64,000 nt of DNA from Bisporella sp. PMI_857 (Eukaryota; Ascomycota; Leotiomycetes; Helotiales; Helotiaceae). The position numbers were made by a program, and so were the translations under genes. The stretch's first letter is position 1, and each line of letters begins with the position of its first letter. The notes below the pieces were generated by a model. That model did no database searches. It saw only the letters and a program-made list of their open reading frames with translations, and was not told the DNA's origin. The DNA is taken from contig JAJSPD010000004.1 in NCBI GenBank assembly GCA_021307315.1, positions 1 through 64,000 of the forward strand. The letters are read 5' to 3'. Below, one piece after another: positions 12,108-24,524 of the stretch.

Positions 12108-12943
12108 GTTGCGGAACGTCTTTAATAAGTAAGATCTAGAGTCTAGGTATAGAAAAGATGGGGGAAAGGGAAGTTGTAAGAGGTCAGGTGACACAATGTC
12201 TAGTTGTTTTGACAGTAGTTATAGTTCTAGAAGTTAGATTAGCTGAAGGAACGCTGGAAGGAGGAAGAAAGAGCGTTATGTACATAGATCTCTGGTCGTG
12301 TTTGACAACGGCGCCGATCAATAATCATACTGGGGGAAATGCCAATGCCTCAAGGATGACGTTTGTTTGCTGTTCTTTGATTGGTTGAGTTGTAACATGA
12401 GAGTTTCCCCACGTTTGTCAGCATGTCAGGTTCGTTCATGTCAGAAATTTGACACAGACATTAATTACTGATCAAGACTTCGACAACGCCATTAATTAGT
12501 GATCAAGGCTTTGAAGCCGAAGCGGCATGAGAGAGTTGGTGAGCAGATCTTGCACCTTGCACATATGAACAATTAGTGCAATCTTTTTCAAGGGGAGGGT
12601 GCCTCCCTTTTCTTAGGTCTTTTTTTTTCAGCAGTAATGCGCTGGCATTGCTCTTACGTTTCAATGGGTAAAGCTTCAATCTTTCTGTGGCTGTTGAGGG
12701 ATTGACCGGAGCAGATAATCTCTATCTAATGGCATCCTGAAAATCTCTTTGAAAAAACGTTAGGAAATATTGTCTAATAACATTATATAAGGACACTTGA
12801 TCAAGAGATTCTAAATTGTGAAGGCATTGGAAATGAGACAGATGCAGTGACAAATGTATTCTAGCCCACATGTTCATTATGAAAGAAAAGGGATAATATT
12901 TCGTGTGGTTTCTCCCTTTTCACCCAGACCAGGATTCTTCATG
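12108..12943. other. Intergenic between two minus-strand genes
   Basis: Promoter side of the oxidoreductase and 3' side of the esterase gene. The phrases attaattactgatcaagact and attaattagtgatcaaggct (12460-12512) form a short direct duplication. No gene or RNA was recognised. Confidence 0.5.
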
Positions 12944-13885
12944 TTACTCAACACTGGGCAAAATAAACTCTCCCTTCTTGATAAACTGTTCGATCGTCCT
13001 ATTCGGACTTGTCCACTCCCCATAACTCTCTCTAACCAACCCGTTCAAAAGGATGCTCACAATATTCCCAAACAGCACACTACCTGCCTTACTCAAATGC
13101 GTGTTATCGTTTGGTGTCAAATTATACTCATGGCCGTTCGCCTCTCCAATGGCATTCAAGTAAGTAGTGCTGGCGCGATTAAGGTCAATGTAATCAGCTT
13201 TAATAGATTTCGCTGCGGAAATGGTGGCTGCGGCTTGGACAGCGAGGTCTTCTTTCACAACACCGGAGCTATTGTAGTTGCGGCGGCTAACTGAGGTTAC
13301 GAAGATCTGGGACTTTTAGTTTAGGAGGACAATAGGAATGAGAGGGAAGGTACTGGTTGGCCGCCTGCTTGTCGGACTTGAAGGCCCATATTTTTAAGAT
13401 TTGTGGTGTATTGAGCAACGCTAATATTTTTATCGGCCTTCTGGTCGTTATGGCCAAACTGGAAAGGTTAGATATCTAGGAAGTAATAGGTTGGCGGGGA
13501 CATACTGAGATAGTGACATAGGGCGTGTAAGCTGTGCTATTTCGTACTGAGGCTAGAACGGTAGCCCAGTCACCACCAGCAACGAAGCTCACCGTTGTTG
13601 CACCATTGTGTCCATAATTGATCCCGGTAGCCCCGTTCTTTAAAGTTCCCAGAAAACCATTTCCCCAGCCTGTCAATGATTAGCAATTGGTACAGTATTT
13701 CGAACGACAGGTGAAATATGTAAGGTGCATTGGTAATGCATACCTCCTCCATTGACAGCAATCTGCTTGGCAGTCGTGGAATCACCTGCGAGGAAGAAAG
13801 CTGCTGGCTTGCCCCATTGCTTATGTGGATGGGCTTGTGTCCCGACCATGCACAATGAAAGATAGGCTAGCAAGTAGCTCTTCAT
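12944..13885 (-). CDS. Rhamnogalacturonan acetylesterase (CE12, SGNH)
   Basis: Four exons (13885-13744, 13669-13506, 13458-13354, 13306-12944) join in frame to 257 aa. A signal peptide (MKSYLLAYLSLCMVGTQA) precedes the first SGNH block, AGDSTTAK, with the nucleophile Ser36. WGNGFLG gives block II, FGHNDQ block III and NDNTHLSKAG the catalytic Asp/His block V. This order and length match carbohydrate esterase family 12, which removes acetyl groups from rhamnogalacturonan I in pectin. It is secreted and points to use of plant cell walls. Introns are 47-74 bp. All catalytic residues appear intact. Confidence 0.92.
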
Positions 13886-14812
13886 CTTATTTATGGTGAA
13901 GGATAAAGACTCTAGAAGGCAGCTAATGTTCTTGGTATTTCCACCACGCGCTCAAACAACCATGTATTGCCATCTCGTTGAATGCAGAACTATATAAAGT
14001 ACGGTCAACAGTTGATCTACCACATGCGGGGTCCGGGGTGACGGATACGGAAAAATATGTCTCTGCGGAGTACGTACTATGGAATACAAGCATGGCTCTG
14101 CGAAGTGTTTTTGGATAAACCTGACATGTCGGAGGCTTCTTGCTAATTGGTTCGGCGTAACTGATGCCGAAGTGTTACTTGAATATTCCCGGGAATCTTT
14201 CTGTGCTTGCCAATGCAGTAAGAAAACATTGTTTCGTTCCAAAGCATATTTTCATGATATCGACTATGCGTACTAACAGAAAATAAAGTCATTAGCATGG
14301 TGGATTCCAACAATGGCATTATGATGCAATAACAAGGCACCATAATTGTTGGAGAGGAATATTGCCCTACCTGGGAACGGCATTATGCGACAATAAAAGC
14401 GGATACTTTGGAGAGGTGTAAGAAAAAAGCAATGCTCTCCTGGAACTTCAATACATAGCAGTTGATCCATGAGCAACTTCCAGGACATAATTACCCTCAT
14501 TATAACTGTGACTGAAGGATAGCCTTGCCAAATTTCCAAGTCTAGTTAGTCAACATAGCAATAGCCTTGGCCTCTGTTTGATCTTTCATTATTCCTATAT
14601 GCTCGCAGTATCTGCTGAGAGGTCTAAACATACATCCCACCACGCTTATGCAAATTCAAAACCGTAGCTGCCCAAATAATATATCCCCAGCCAAGTATCC
14701 ATAGAAAAGTACAATGCCACCCGAATGGTGAGAAGGAGTAGAGTTGATGAGACATATGTGCCGCTTGAATTTTGTAGGTTTAAATTCGCGATTCGGGATA
14801 TCGAGGTATAAT
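13886..14812. other. Intergenic, no gene seen
   Basis: Promoter of the esterase followed by the 3' flank of TIM17. Open frames at 13952-14539 overlap on both strands and show no domain. The phrase catgtcggaggcttcttgct near 14125 has no recognised meaning. Confidence 0.5.
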
Positions 14813-15661
14813 TTACGCGACTGCTGGGAAACCTGTTGAACCAGTTTCTGATGGTGGTGGCAGTGGTACCTTAGAGTTTATTAGCAATGAAGCACCCGCA
14901 GAGGCGGGAAGGCAAACCTCTAGTTTTGTATTGTCTGCCATCATTCTTTGAAACATGATGCCTACACCTTCAATGACCGCCAACAAACACGCGCAGCCTA
15001 TTGCCGAGTTTCGTGCTGCTTTTGCACCTCCACGAATAGCGAGCGATCCACCTGTGAAGAAACCAGCAATAACTACAGCACAGTCAGTCTTTCCGTCCAT
15101 AGAATAGTATGATAATCCATCTAATAATCCCTGTGGGCACGTACTGGCATTGTATGGGTCTTCCTTCTTTCTTATCCCTTTGACTGCGCAGTCAAATGTC
15201 GAAAACAGCCCACCCCAAACCCCAAAGTTTCCTCCTAATACTGGAGCTCGCGCTTTGATAGCTGTAAGGGCACCGATTCGCCGTTCGCCATATGGACTAT
15301 TACGGAAACCCTTCACACCGTGCCATACCGATCCGCCGATAGCCTGCACAAAAAGACGTTAGCATTCTGTCAAAGCTGCTTTCTGCGGAAGAGCTAGGTA
15401 TTGATCCATTATAATCCAGAGCTGCTATGTCAAGACACAATCAACACGTCTTTGATTGTCCAACGGTCATGTACTCCATTTGACATGAAATTGTGGTGTC
15501 GGTAATGACTTCCGCAAGTCATCTCATGGCAATGCGCAAGACATCGAGTTCGCGCTCCATCTCAGCGATTCGAGGATGAAAGAGTGACATACCCCCATAC
15601 AGAAAGCTCCCCCAAAATCATTCAATGCCACCCATGGACACGGGTCTCTGGTGTGATCCAT
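14813..15661 (-). CDS. TIM17: Mitochondrial import inner membrane translocase subunit Tim17
   Basis: Four exons (15661-15593, 15343-15145, 15072-14918, 14869-14813) join to 159 aa, the family length. The first exon begins [20 protein letters not shown], the conserved Tim17 start, and its position shows the 249-bp first intron. [29 protein letters not shown] and FDCAVKG are diagnostic. The second and third introns (72 and 48 bp) have no in-frame stop and a length divisible by three, so a naive reading retains them as spurious inserts. Tim17 is a core membrane subunit of the TIM23 presequence translocase in the inner mitochondrial membrane. The Pro-rich C-terminus is typical of fungal forms. 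Confidence 0.96.
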
Positions 15662-17331
15662 CTTCTATGATCTCGTAGTACCAATACTCCTCTGCCTAAA
15701 GCCCTCCTAAGAAATACCCCTTTTTCAGATGGTGATTTCGACTGGCAGGTTGGCTGTATAGCGTAGATAGGACAGGATTACTTGATAATGGTCGTGGTGA
15801 AGATGTTGCGCGTTGGAATTAAGCTCGAATCTTTTTTCGATACTGATGAGGCAAGGTATGGAAATTTGTAGGCTAAGGCTCAAAATAGCTTAGCCTAAAA
15901 TCACGTGATTATGTTTAACTTCGGCGACGCGGCTACTTTTCCTCGTAGTAAAAAGAAATAACAGATGTTCCTCTACACTGCATCCAAGGAATTTCGGTAC
16001 ATGGCAGCGTCATTGTGGAGATTTAGGACGTATCATATTGAGAGGACACGTGAGTGCCTGATCAAAGGGGAGGGGTTAGCTGTCCCAAAGCATGGGAAAC
16101 ATTAAAAACACTCGCTTTGTCGAAACCCAAGTCATATAGGGTGTTTGCTAACGTGCCGTACCATACTTTTTGAAATGTTCATTAACAAGCTTTATGGACT
16201 ACAGGCGTATGGTTCATGATTTTTAAGGAGAAACGCATCGATCCTTTGAACCAAGCATACGAGAGAGATATTGTTTCTGAATGTAGTGCTCGCATGGTCC
16301 CAATCGAGGAATCCTCTGGAAAGGATCGTCTCAAACAATTCCTTACCAACTGGCAATCAAGAGTGACCTCAGACCTGGGTCGCGAACACGGTCAAAATAG
16401 GAAGCTAAGATATCTTCTCCCGATTATGCGTAACATGCATCCAGTCAGAAGCCACAAATGCTCTGGCGCATCGGGATTTACCCTACTGTATGATAGCGGT
16501 TCGTCCGAAGGTTGATTCTTTTGTCTGTTCTCTCCTGTGTCATGTTTGCTCGAAGATTGCAGATGAAACTCTAGAAGTGTGATCTGAGACTGGGGGTTGT
16601 GTACTCGCCACCTTGGCACGAAACTCAACCTCAAAAGGAAATGGATACCATCACCTGCTTGATCACAACTTCAAATCGTATATTTGTCCAGGTCTTTTGT
16701 TCTGTCTAACAGTGTATTACTAAACTACTTGTGATCTTCAAAAGTTGCGTGTCATCCCCAAAGAAGCACAAGGGGACACTGCTGTCCTGTAGGCGCGCGC
16801 ATGTCAAAGCGCTTCGGATACTTAGCCGTAATCTCGTATTATCTATACGCATAATTTCTACTCCTGTCTCAAGACCAGATGACAGCATGAACATCAAGCG
16901 CCAAACGTCTCATCCTCCTAGAATCTAAAGGCCGTGCATATAGGATTTACTTACTCAAAAGCTTACTTATGTAAATCCTCTTGGTATTCGTCTAAAATAT
17001 CCCTCGTTGCACGGCTAAGTAACCCTCAAACTTGAAACAGGAACATTATCGAGGCTGGAGCTGCAATGGTCCAAAACGCATCTCATTTCTTTTGCATTCG
17101 AGCTTCACATATAAGGAGATACTGCTGTCTCTACGCGGGGTTTCCCTTCTATCGAAGTTTCGATACACATTCCTTCGTCTATTGTCCGCGTCGCTCTTTT
17201 TTGCTTCATACATTCTTTTATAACGACTGAGTCGTTGAATCTTTATTTTTATATACAATCATTACTTAGGGCAGGGCCATTGTAGAAGTGTATCGTTATT
17301 TTTCAGGGCCATATTTTAAATCGTCGTCAAC
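15662..17331. other. 1.7-kb intergenic region, no gene seen
   Basis: Open frames at 16216-16515 and 16392-16634 overlap on opposite strands and lack motifs. A palindromic tcacgtga E-box lies at about 15901-15908. The final 100 bp before 17332 should hold the promoter and 5' UTR of the Egh16-like gene. Confidence 0.5.
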
Positions 17332-19354
17332 ATGCAATTTTTGCCTTTACTCCTCTTGGCATCAGCCTCCGTCATTGAGTCTAGGTCTTGGGAAGAGGCT
17401 CGACATCTTCACCAGCACTATCATAAGCGCCAGAATGCCGACTCTCTGGCATTAGATACTTCGGTAATCCAAGAAGCTTCGTTTGTAGACGGGAGCGAAG
17501 CTACCGGTTCAGCTGCCGGTCAATCTAAATCTGCAACTTCCAGAAATAACTTTGTCAATAACTGTGTAGACAAAACACTTACCAATGGCCTGCAAATTCT
17601 CACTGGATCGTGCAATGGAATTCGTAAGAGCCTAACTCTTCTTTTGGCTGATATTGCTGACAAACATAGCCATGGGAGATATCCCGGCCAAAACAAACAT
17701 GATATCCTCCATGATCACCTTTCCCATCGCGGGCAGCGCAACAATCCAGTCAAATGAGGATTTCAATGTCACCGTCCAAGTCAGCAATCTTGTGCCGGGG
17801 TCTTTCACCAATGCTGTCGCAACATATTATGCCGCACCGCAATTCTTGGAAGGAGGGAAGATTGTAGGCCATACTCATATCACTGTGCAAGACATGGGAG
17901 AGTCTTTGAACCCAAAGACTCCATTGGATCCTACCAAATTTGCTTTCTTCAAGGGAATCAATGACCCTGGAGATGGAAATGGACTTCTAACAGCGGTCGT
18001 GAGCGGGGGCCTCCCAGCTGGCAATTATCGTGTGTGCACTATGACTTCCGCTTCAAATCATCAGCCTGTTTTGATGCCCGTCGCTCAGCGTGGTACACCC
18101 GATGATTGCACGAAGTTCACTGTCGTCGGTACTGGGACTAAGAAGAATGATGCTGCCAATGATGGTGTGAAAGGAATTGCCGCCGCTGTAAGTCAAACTT
18201 ACTGCGTAACCTAACGAGACAGTAACTAACTCCTCTAGGCACTTGCGGCATCAGCTGTCCAAGCTGGAGGTGGATTTGTCGTGCCACCTGCATCAACCTC
18301 AGCGTCAGGTGTCATCAAGTCGGATGATGGAAGTGGAGCAATCTCAACTGTCAGCAGTATAACTTCTTCAGTCGTGATCGCAACCTCAGCGCCATTTTCA
18401 AATTCCACGACCAGAAGAGGAGGAAATGGCGGAGGAAATGGCAACGGAAGACCAACCAGGTCTGCAGCTCCAACGAAAATTGGCGGTGGCAACTCAGGAA
18501 ACGGTGGTAACAATGGGGGTAACAATGGGGGTAACAATGGTGGCAACGGGGCGTCATCAACATCCTCTGCTGTCGTTGTGAAAGCAACGCCAAAGTCTTC
18601 ATCTCCCGCTCAAGCAGCAACAACTACCGCTGCTGGAGGGAACAACACCCCAACGAAGGTTAAAACGGCTCGCCCCGGTAGGCCAACAGGCAAGCGCATC
18701 ATAACCATCATCAAGACATTTTTCATCTTCAGGAAGTCCCGCGGAGCAGCCTGCCCCGCAGTCCAAAAGTCTGGAAATAAGTTTGCCGTCCTAAATGAAC
18801 TCTTCGATGACCTTGCTGAAGCTGCCGCAGCAGCCTGTGGTCATCAATTTACTGCATGTATTCAGTTCAAAGGCCAGGGGTTCAGCGAAGAGATCTGTAA
18901 AACTCAAAAGAATGAGTGCGCAGCTGTTGCAACCACACAGAAAGCAACTGCTGCGACACCTGCAACTCTGACGGCTAGTGTGACAATTCCCATAGAGGCA
19001 GCCCAGCCGACCGACATTCCCGGATCCGTCATTGCGATTGAGACAATTGCGCCAACGACTACCGTAGCACCTGCCTTAGGGGGCGGAAATGCGCAAGTGA
19101 CGAAGAATGAGGCGGCAGCTCAACCAAACAGCCCACAAGCGACCGCCACATCTGTTGGTGGTGAGCAAGTGCAGCCGACGCCTGCTCCCAGCGCCGACGA
19201 TGCGCTCTGCTCCATTAGCACAGGAACTGTGTTTGTCGATGTTACAAGAACTATCAGCCCAAGTGAAGTTTCATCAGCATCTGCGACTCTCATTCCCACG
19301 AAAGTGCCGTTTTCGAATTCTACCAATCCGGCCCTACGAAGGTTCATCAGATAG
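17332..19354 (+). CDS. Egh16/GAS1-family secreted protein with long C-terminal extension
   Basis: Three exons (17332-17623, 17670-18187, 18239-19354) give 641 aa. The signal peptide (MQFLPLLLLASASVIESRS) is followed by a KR site at about residue 33. Residues 80-285 form the conserved Egh16H/GAS1 (DUF3129) domain: NNCVDKTLTNGLQILTGSCNG, MGDIPAKTNMISSM, FTNAVATYYAAPQFL and GHTHITVQD. Members are known from appressoria of Blumeria and Magnaporthe (Egh16, GAS1/GAS2, MAS3). Unusually, residues 290-640 add a Ser/Thr/Ala-rich tail with a run of GGNN units and an island with four Cys (about 430-500; RGAACPAVQ, AAACGHQFTACIQF). It is probably secreted or wall-bound. A role in host contact is inferred from the family. 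Confidence 0.88.
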
Positions 19355-20814
19355 CGATCGGGGATTTAAGTAGGTGGTGTAGGATAAGCGAGGTTTCGAT
19401 TCTTATACAAAGTTTATTTCGGGTTGTATTTTGAGTATTACAGTTTCAATCTATTTGCAGCCACCTATCTCAATGCCTATGTCCTTCCGCATTGGTGCTC
19501 GGTCAAGGTGGATTCGGTCTCGTTTGGTAACCATTTTCATACGTTGTAACCCCTTTTCAAATGATTAGTAAAGTTATACTTCGTAATATGGTAGCCAATC
19601 GGAACTTAAGCAAAATGTCCTTGAAATGCCCTAACGGGTCGCTTCCAACCAGTGGCGAACTAACAATGCGATCGAGAGGGGGATCGAGGGTAAAGTGGTC
19701 AGTCCACTCCCACTTTGTCCCGCTCTTCGAAATTTTACAGTGCTTAACGGGCTAGATCTTAAGTAGATAAACAGGGGTTCTGACGATCATTAAACCCTGT
19801 TGTACGGAGTGTTACATTTCCGATTAGCGAAAATTACTTTCATCCAAGGGTTCCAAAGTTTAAGTAATTACCTCCAAACTGTAGGTAAATGACTTTAATA
19901 TTGTAACTTGAGCTTGGAAGTTTTGTTGATGCGACAGACGCAGAGTTGGGATACAACCTATGAAACGCAACGGCTTGCCATATTCAGCCACTTCCCGCCA
20001 AGATGAAACCACTCAAACCATTTTTCACTATCGAGAGGGTGGTTTCATTTATGCTTCGCCATCTAAGGGGTCGGCATTTGCATGGTAAGCTGGCACTGGC
20101 CCAGCAAGCGAGAAGACTGAGTAGTTCACAACGGATGGGCCGAAAACAGAAAAGCCAAATCTGTACGGCTTTGACCTCGCCGGTTGTCTCGGCGAATCAT
20201 CTGCTGGCTTTCAGCTTCTTTGATGAACGGGCCATTGACTCGTATGGTCCCGACCAGCCGGGTACCCATGTGGAGCAGCCTTGTGGAGGTTGTGGAGAAA
20301 GGGAAATTTTCTAATCGCAACCAATTGCTTGCGTGGAAGCCTTCGAACACACAGGAACTGGCAAGGGTTGGGCCACAGTAGAAGCACGACATGATGTAAC
20401 ACGTGGGTTTGATGAAGCAGAACAGCCTAAATCCCCTTTGCCATCACCATGTACACATGGGGCCATGGCGCCGCCTCTACCAAAAAGCGATCATGGCAAA
20501 TTATTCAACACTTGCCCACTTTCTCCCGCTTTTCTGATGCTCTTGATGGGCTAGACCAGTTCGAATGCCCACAACCTTAAACTCAAAATTATGCTGACTG
20601 CATGGCAAGAAGTTCAAGTATGAATTGGCCCGGAATCGCACAAGCGATTTCCCCACCACGTTCTCCTTTCCTGTTCATAACCCCCCCATGGTTCCCAATA
20701 CCACGTTGACAGCATATCTCAGGTTTCTTCCCTGTGCCGTAGATCTTGCACTTCAGGGTCGTTCTGGTTCACAACCAGCTGGATTTTAACGGCTATATTG
20801 AGCTGTCCCTCGAG
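19355..20814. other. 1.5-kb intergenic region, no gene seen
   Basis: Small frames at 20003-20554 run on both strands with no domain, splice logic or codon signal. Pyrimidine-rich stretches before 20815 fit a promoter. Confidence 0.5.
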
Positions 20815-22104
20815 ATGGCAGAAACCCGAGGTCCACAGGGCATCGCCCTCATATCGGCTCTCCTTGTCATCTGCTGGACATTTGCTTCCCTCCGTTTATA
20901 TGTGCGATTATTTCTCTCAAAATCGTTCGGAGCAGACGACGCACTTCTCATTACCTCTATGGTACTCTCCCCATAGTCCCTAGCCCCTTCACTTCTCTGT
21001 CCTTCTTTCCAACTAACACTCTTCCTAGATAAGCTTCACAATCTACTCTGCCTTTGCCCTTACAGCCATAAAATATGGCGTTGGTCGTCACCCATCCGAT
21101 GTCATCTTAGCTGACCTCCCAAACGCGCTTTATTTTTGGTGGCTCGCGACGCTGCTCTACACCACTACGCTATACTTCGTTCGGCTTTGTATCGCCGTCT
21201 TTCTCTACCAACTTGCCGCCCGCCGCGCACACCGCGTCATCATCTGGGTCACCATGGCGATCGTCACCGCCTATTCGCTCTTCTACTTCTTTCTTACCAT
21301 TTTCCAATGCACTCCTCCGCAGTACTTCTGGAGAAGGTTTGGGGGTATGAAAGGAGGGAAGTGCTTGCAAGCCGATATATTTCCCGGTGCGACGTATGGA
21401 CATAGTACAGTGAGCGCCGTAGCGGATTGGGTGTTGGCTGGGTTGCCAATCTGGTTGATCTGGGATTTACAGATGAACTTTAGGACGAAGGTTTCTGTAG
21501 GGGTTTTACTAGGAATGGGGATGATGTATGTTTCATGTCTCCACTATCCCTTGAAGATAATAACATTAGACAGAGCCGGGGTTGCCGCCATCATCCGCAT
21601 TCCATACATCCGCATCCTTAGCACCGGCGATGAATTCCTGTGGAACGTTGTGTAAGTACATTCCTAACCATTGCTGCAAACCAAGATCAAATCTAACATA
21701 TAATGAATAGAGATGTTTCGCTTTGGTCATTCGTCGAAGCAGGTCTTGGAATAATTGCGGCCTCAGCCTCAGCCCTGCGCCCGCTATTCAAACGCTTCTA
21801 CCAACTTTCCGGCTACGCATCCCGTCGCAATCCAAACTCCACGAACCCAAACTATCCTGGGCGTGGTGAATATATCCGAAATAAAAGTGGAACAGGTGCG
21901 AGAGATATGTTCAGCTCGGGGACGGGGATTAGAGGAGACGAGAGCATAGAGCTGGAGCTAGGGGCCACGGGAAGGACTAGGACCGGCGCGGTGGGTGGGA
22001 ATAGGTCGGGGAGCGCGAAAGATAGTAGAAGTGGGAGCGAGGAGAATCTGACCGGGACAGGGAAGGAAATATATGTCCAAACTGTGGTGGAGGTTCGAAG
22101 ATAA
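20815..22104 (+). CDS. Rhodopsin-domain (PTH11-like) integral membrane protein
   Basis: Four exons (20815-20961, 21029-21525, 21574-21651, 21711-22104) join to 371 aa. Seven membrane segments are expected: two in exon 1 (GIALISALLVICWTFASL; DDALLITSM), further ones around ALYFWWLATLLYTTTLYFV, VIIWVTMAIVTAYSLFYFF, VADWVLAGLPIWLIW, and the last in exon 4 (SLWSFVEAGLGIIAASASAL). LYVRLFLSKSFGADDALL and FQCTPPQYFW are hallmarks of the fungal rhodopsin domain (PF20684-type), which overlaps the PTH11-like class of proposed receptors. There is no CFEM domain. The C-terminal 100 residues are a Gly/Ser/Arg/Thr-rich cytosolic tail. Ligand and signalling are unknown. Confidence 0.86.
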
Positions 22105-23158
22105 ATAATAAGTATACCGTATGTATCTATAATATGTATATTAGTCAGACTAACATGCCATAATTTCAGAAGCTTATCTGCAGATTTTGAAAGTTCCGTT
22201 CTGAGTATGCGCGCCTCGAACCTGGCCTCTTTTTCTACCCCACTTCAGTGAGACCGGAGACGCACAGTGGCATTCTGTCACAACGTACATAGATATGTTG
22301 AAACCTCCTCAGCACCTCACGTCGCTTTCGAAACCTTCTCTAATTCTATCCCCTCGCGGAGGTATGCGCCCCATACTCAGAACGATAAAGTGCCTTCTCT
22401 CTTCCTTGGCCTATAAACTGAATAGGGGACAGGTTCCGTACAGTACGCAAGCACAATCATCACTCAGAAAACCGGATGGCCCAAGCCCACTTTAGCTATC
22501 CGTAGTGCTAAACTATCGATGACCCGAACAAGAGCGAAAAGTCTGTTCCCACAAGTCCGAATAGGCCTGTCGGCCTACTGGCTGCTATTAATTGTCTTCG
22601 CCCTAAGAATTTCTCATGAGATTCACTAGAATATCCTGATAAAGTTGTCAAAGGTCACCATCTTCCAGCTTCAGAAAGCTGGATTCCGGTGTGAGCTTTG
22701 GCTATCAGAGTGTAATTCATGACAAATGGTCCTCATACATTTTCCGAGCAAGGCTAAGGAAAGTGGCTCCAGGAATACTCTACATGAGGTCTTTCCCGCA
22801 CATTTGGCACTTATGGACAGGACAATAAAATATCTTTCAACTATCTCTGATCTAGCGCCTCGGCCAGTCACCAGTTTGAGGATCAATGGCATGAGTCTTT
22901 CGTCTTCTGTGCACGCTTTTGCGCAACCCGCGCATAGTCAACTTTTCGCTTAGTGATGAAGGAAACTGATATCGGTTTAGTGATGGTGTCCAATGTCAAC
23001 CCTAGAGTTGCATGAACTCTGGATCGTGCATCTGTACGCAGCTCGTTATTCGTGATCAGGACAGAGTCAGGAAACGCTGGCCATGATCAGACAGAAAATG
23101 ATTGTCCAAATCACGATATAATACTGGCTAATATTCTAATATTTGGCAATAAGTGCTT
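22105..23158. other. Intergenic, no gene seen
   Basis: Lies between the 3' ends of two convergent genes, so terminators for both strands should be here. Short frames on both strands lack motifs. Confidence 0.5.
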
Positions 23159-24166
23159 TCACAAGGCGCCGCTTACGCCTACAATGTTCAATGAATCCTT
23201 CCACAAGCGTGCTTCATTCTCGGGGTCATAGGTCTGACTAACATAGCCAACCCCAAAAAGTTGACCATCGTCTTCACCGCGTCTTGCTTCTTCGCAATCC
23301 TCCAGGTACCTTCCTCCTTTGCCCTCCCATTCTTTCCCAACTGCAGCAACCACGGTCGTAGCAGCTCCCTGCTCAGGAGATTTCAAATTTTTGACAATCT
23401 CAGCATTGCTCATAATATTCTCCAAAACCTCACTCCCTAGATGTCTGGGTAAGTTTGTGGTTATTCCGCCTGGGTGGAGACTTGTTACATGCAGTCCCAT
23501 GTGGCCATAACGCCGGTCTAACTCATTAGCCATGTATACATTGGCAATCTTTGAATTTGCATATGCTAAATCATAATGGTAGCCTCCTTGCTGGAAGTTA
23601 TAATTGCCACTTTGGAACAGAGTGCAAGTACGATGGGATGGTGACGCAACATTGACCACTCTAGAGTTGAAGCTGGAAGTTGAGCTGGCAAGTAAGGCAG
23701 GCTTGAGTAGTTGGAATAGCAGAAAATGTCCCAGGTGATTAGTAGCAAAGTGTACCTCGTGGCCGTCCTCGGTAAGTTGAAGATCCCCAAAGCCCAAAAC
23801 ACCAGCATTGTTGACTAGTATATTGACTTGATTGTTTGATTTGGAGAGTATGCTTGCAACACCAGATCGAATACTAGTGAAAGACGCGTTATCCATCTCG
23901 ACCAACGAAACGCGACCTTGCTCTAGAATTCCTATCAGAGCATTCTCTGCCTTCTTCAAATCACGGGCCGTCAAGAACAAGGCTGCACCAGTAGCAGACA
24001 ATGCTCGTGCAGTCTCCAGACCAATTCCCGAGGTTGCACCAGTGACGACTATCACTTTTCCAGCAAGTCTAGTTTCGAGGGACTCGTCATGAATAATTTG
24101 GATGGCTGTTGGCCGGGAATCTCCAGCGCCTTGAGGATTCGCGTGAGCGACGGTGTATAGGCCCAT
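23159..24166 (-). CDS. Short-chain dehydrogenase/reductase
   Basis: A single exon of 335 aa from ATG at 24166; an in-frame TTG 36 bp upstream was discarded. VIVVTGATSGIGLETA (residues 39-54) is the dinucleotide-binding motif. NILVNNAGVLGFG follows near 116-128, VVNVASPSHR carries the catalytic Ser, and YANSK the Tyr/Lys pair near 203-207. LHPGGITTNL is the usual substrate-loop PG motif. The layout is that of retinol dehydrogenase/WWOX-like classical SDRs. The C-terminal half reads SPEQGAATTVVAAVG and GGRYLEDCEEA, also typical of that group. Substrate unknown; all catalytic residues are present. A Zn2Cys6 relic is divergent from it about 360 bp away. Confidence 0.9.
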   Translation of the reverse strand: MGLYTVAHANPQGAGDSRPTAIQIIHDESLETRLAGKVIVVTGATSGIGLETARALSATGAALFLTARDLKKAENALIGILEQGRVSLVEMDNASFTSIRSGVASILSKSNNQVNILVNNAGVLGFGDLQLTEDGHEVHFATNHLGHFLLFQLLKPALLASSTSSFNSRVVNVASPSHRTCTLFQSGNYNFQQGGYHYDLAYANSKIANVYMANELDRRYGHMGLHVTSLHPGGITTNLPRHLGSEVLENIMSNAEIVKNLKSPEQGAATTVVAAVGKEWEGKGGRYLEDCEEARRGEDDGQLFGVGYVSQTYDPENEARLWKDSLNIVGVSGAL

Positions 24167-24524
24167 GTTGGAAGGTCGAGATATGAGGCGATAGACAATC
24201 AATCAACCGCGGTAGAACAAAAGCTTCTGAATAGTGGTTTTTAGGATTGAATACATTCAGCATCAGCAGATTTATATGCAAATAGAATCCTAGATATACT
24301 CACTAATCCACAGTTATTCTGTTGCCTGTAGCATGGCTCGCTAAAATTAGGGGTCCAGCACAGTAGTTCCAGAAGGTCACCCATCCTGTCACCGGCGGCC
24401 GCACTCACGGACCAGAACACAAGACCAAACTCCTGCCTTGCGTACATCCACGCGTTGACTTTTGGACTCTGGATACCTATCAGATGGCTACTAAGTGGTA
24501 GGGTTATCAGGAGTAACATACGTC

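Noticed and set aside
16216..16634. Opposed frames of 80-99 codons
   Set aside because: Mutually overlapping, no domain, no splice sites joining to neighbours.
20003..20554. Several frames on both strands
   Set aside because: Typical chance frames in GC-balanced intergenic DNA; none carries a recognisable motif.
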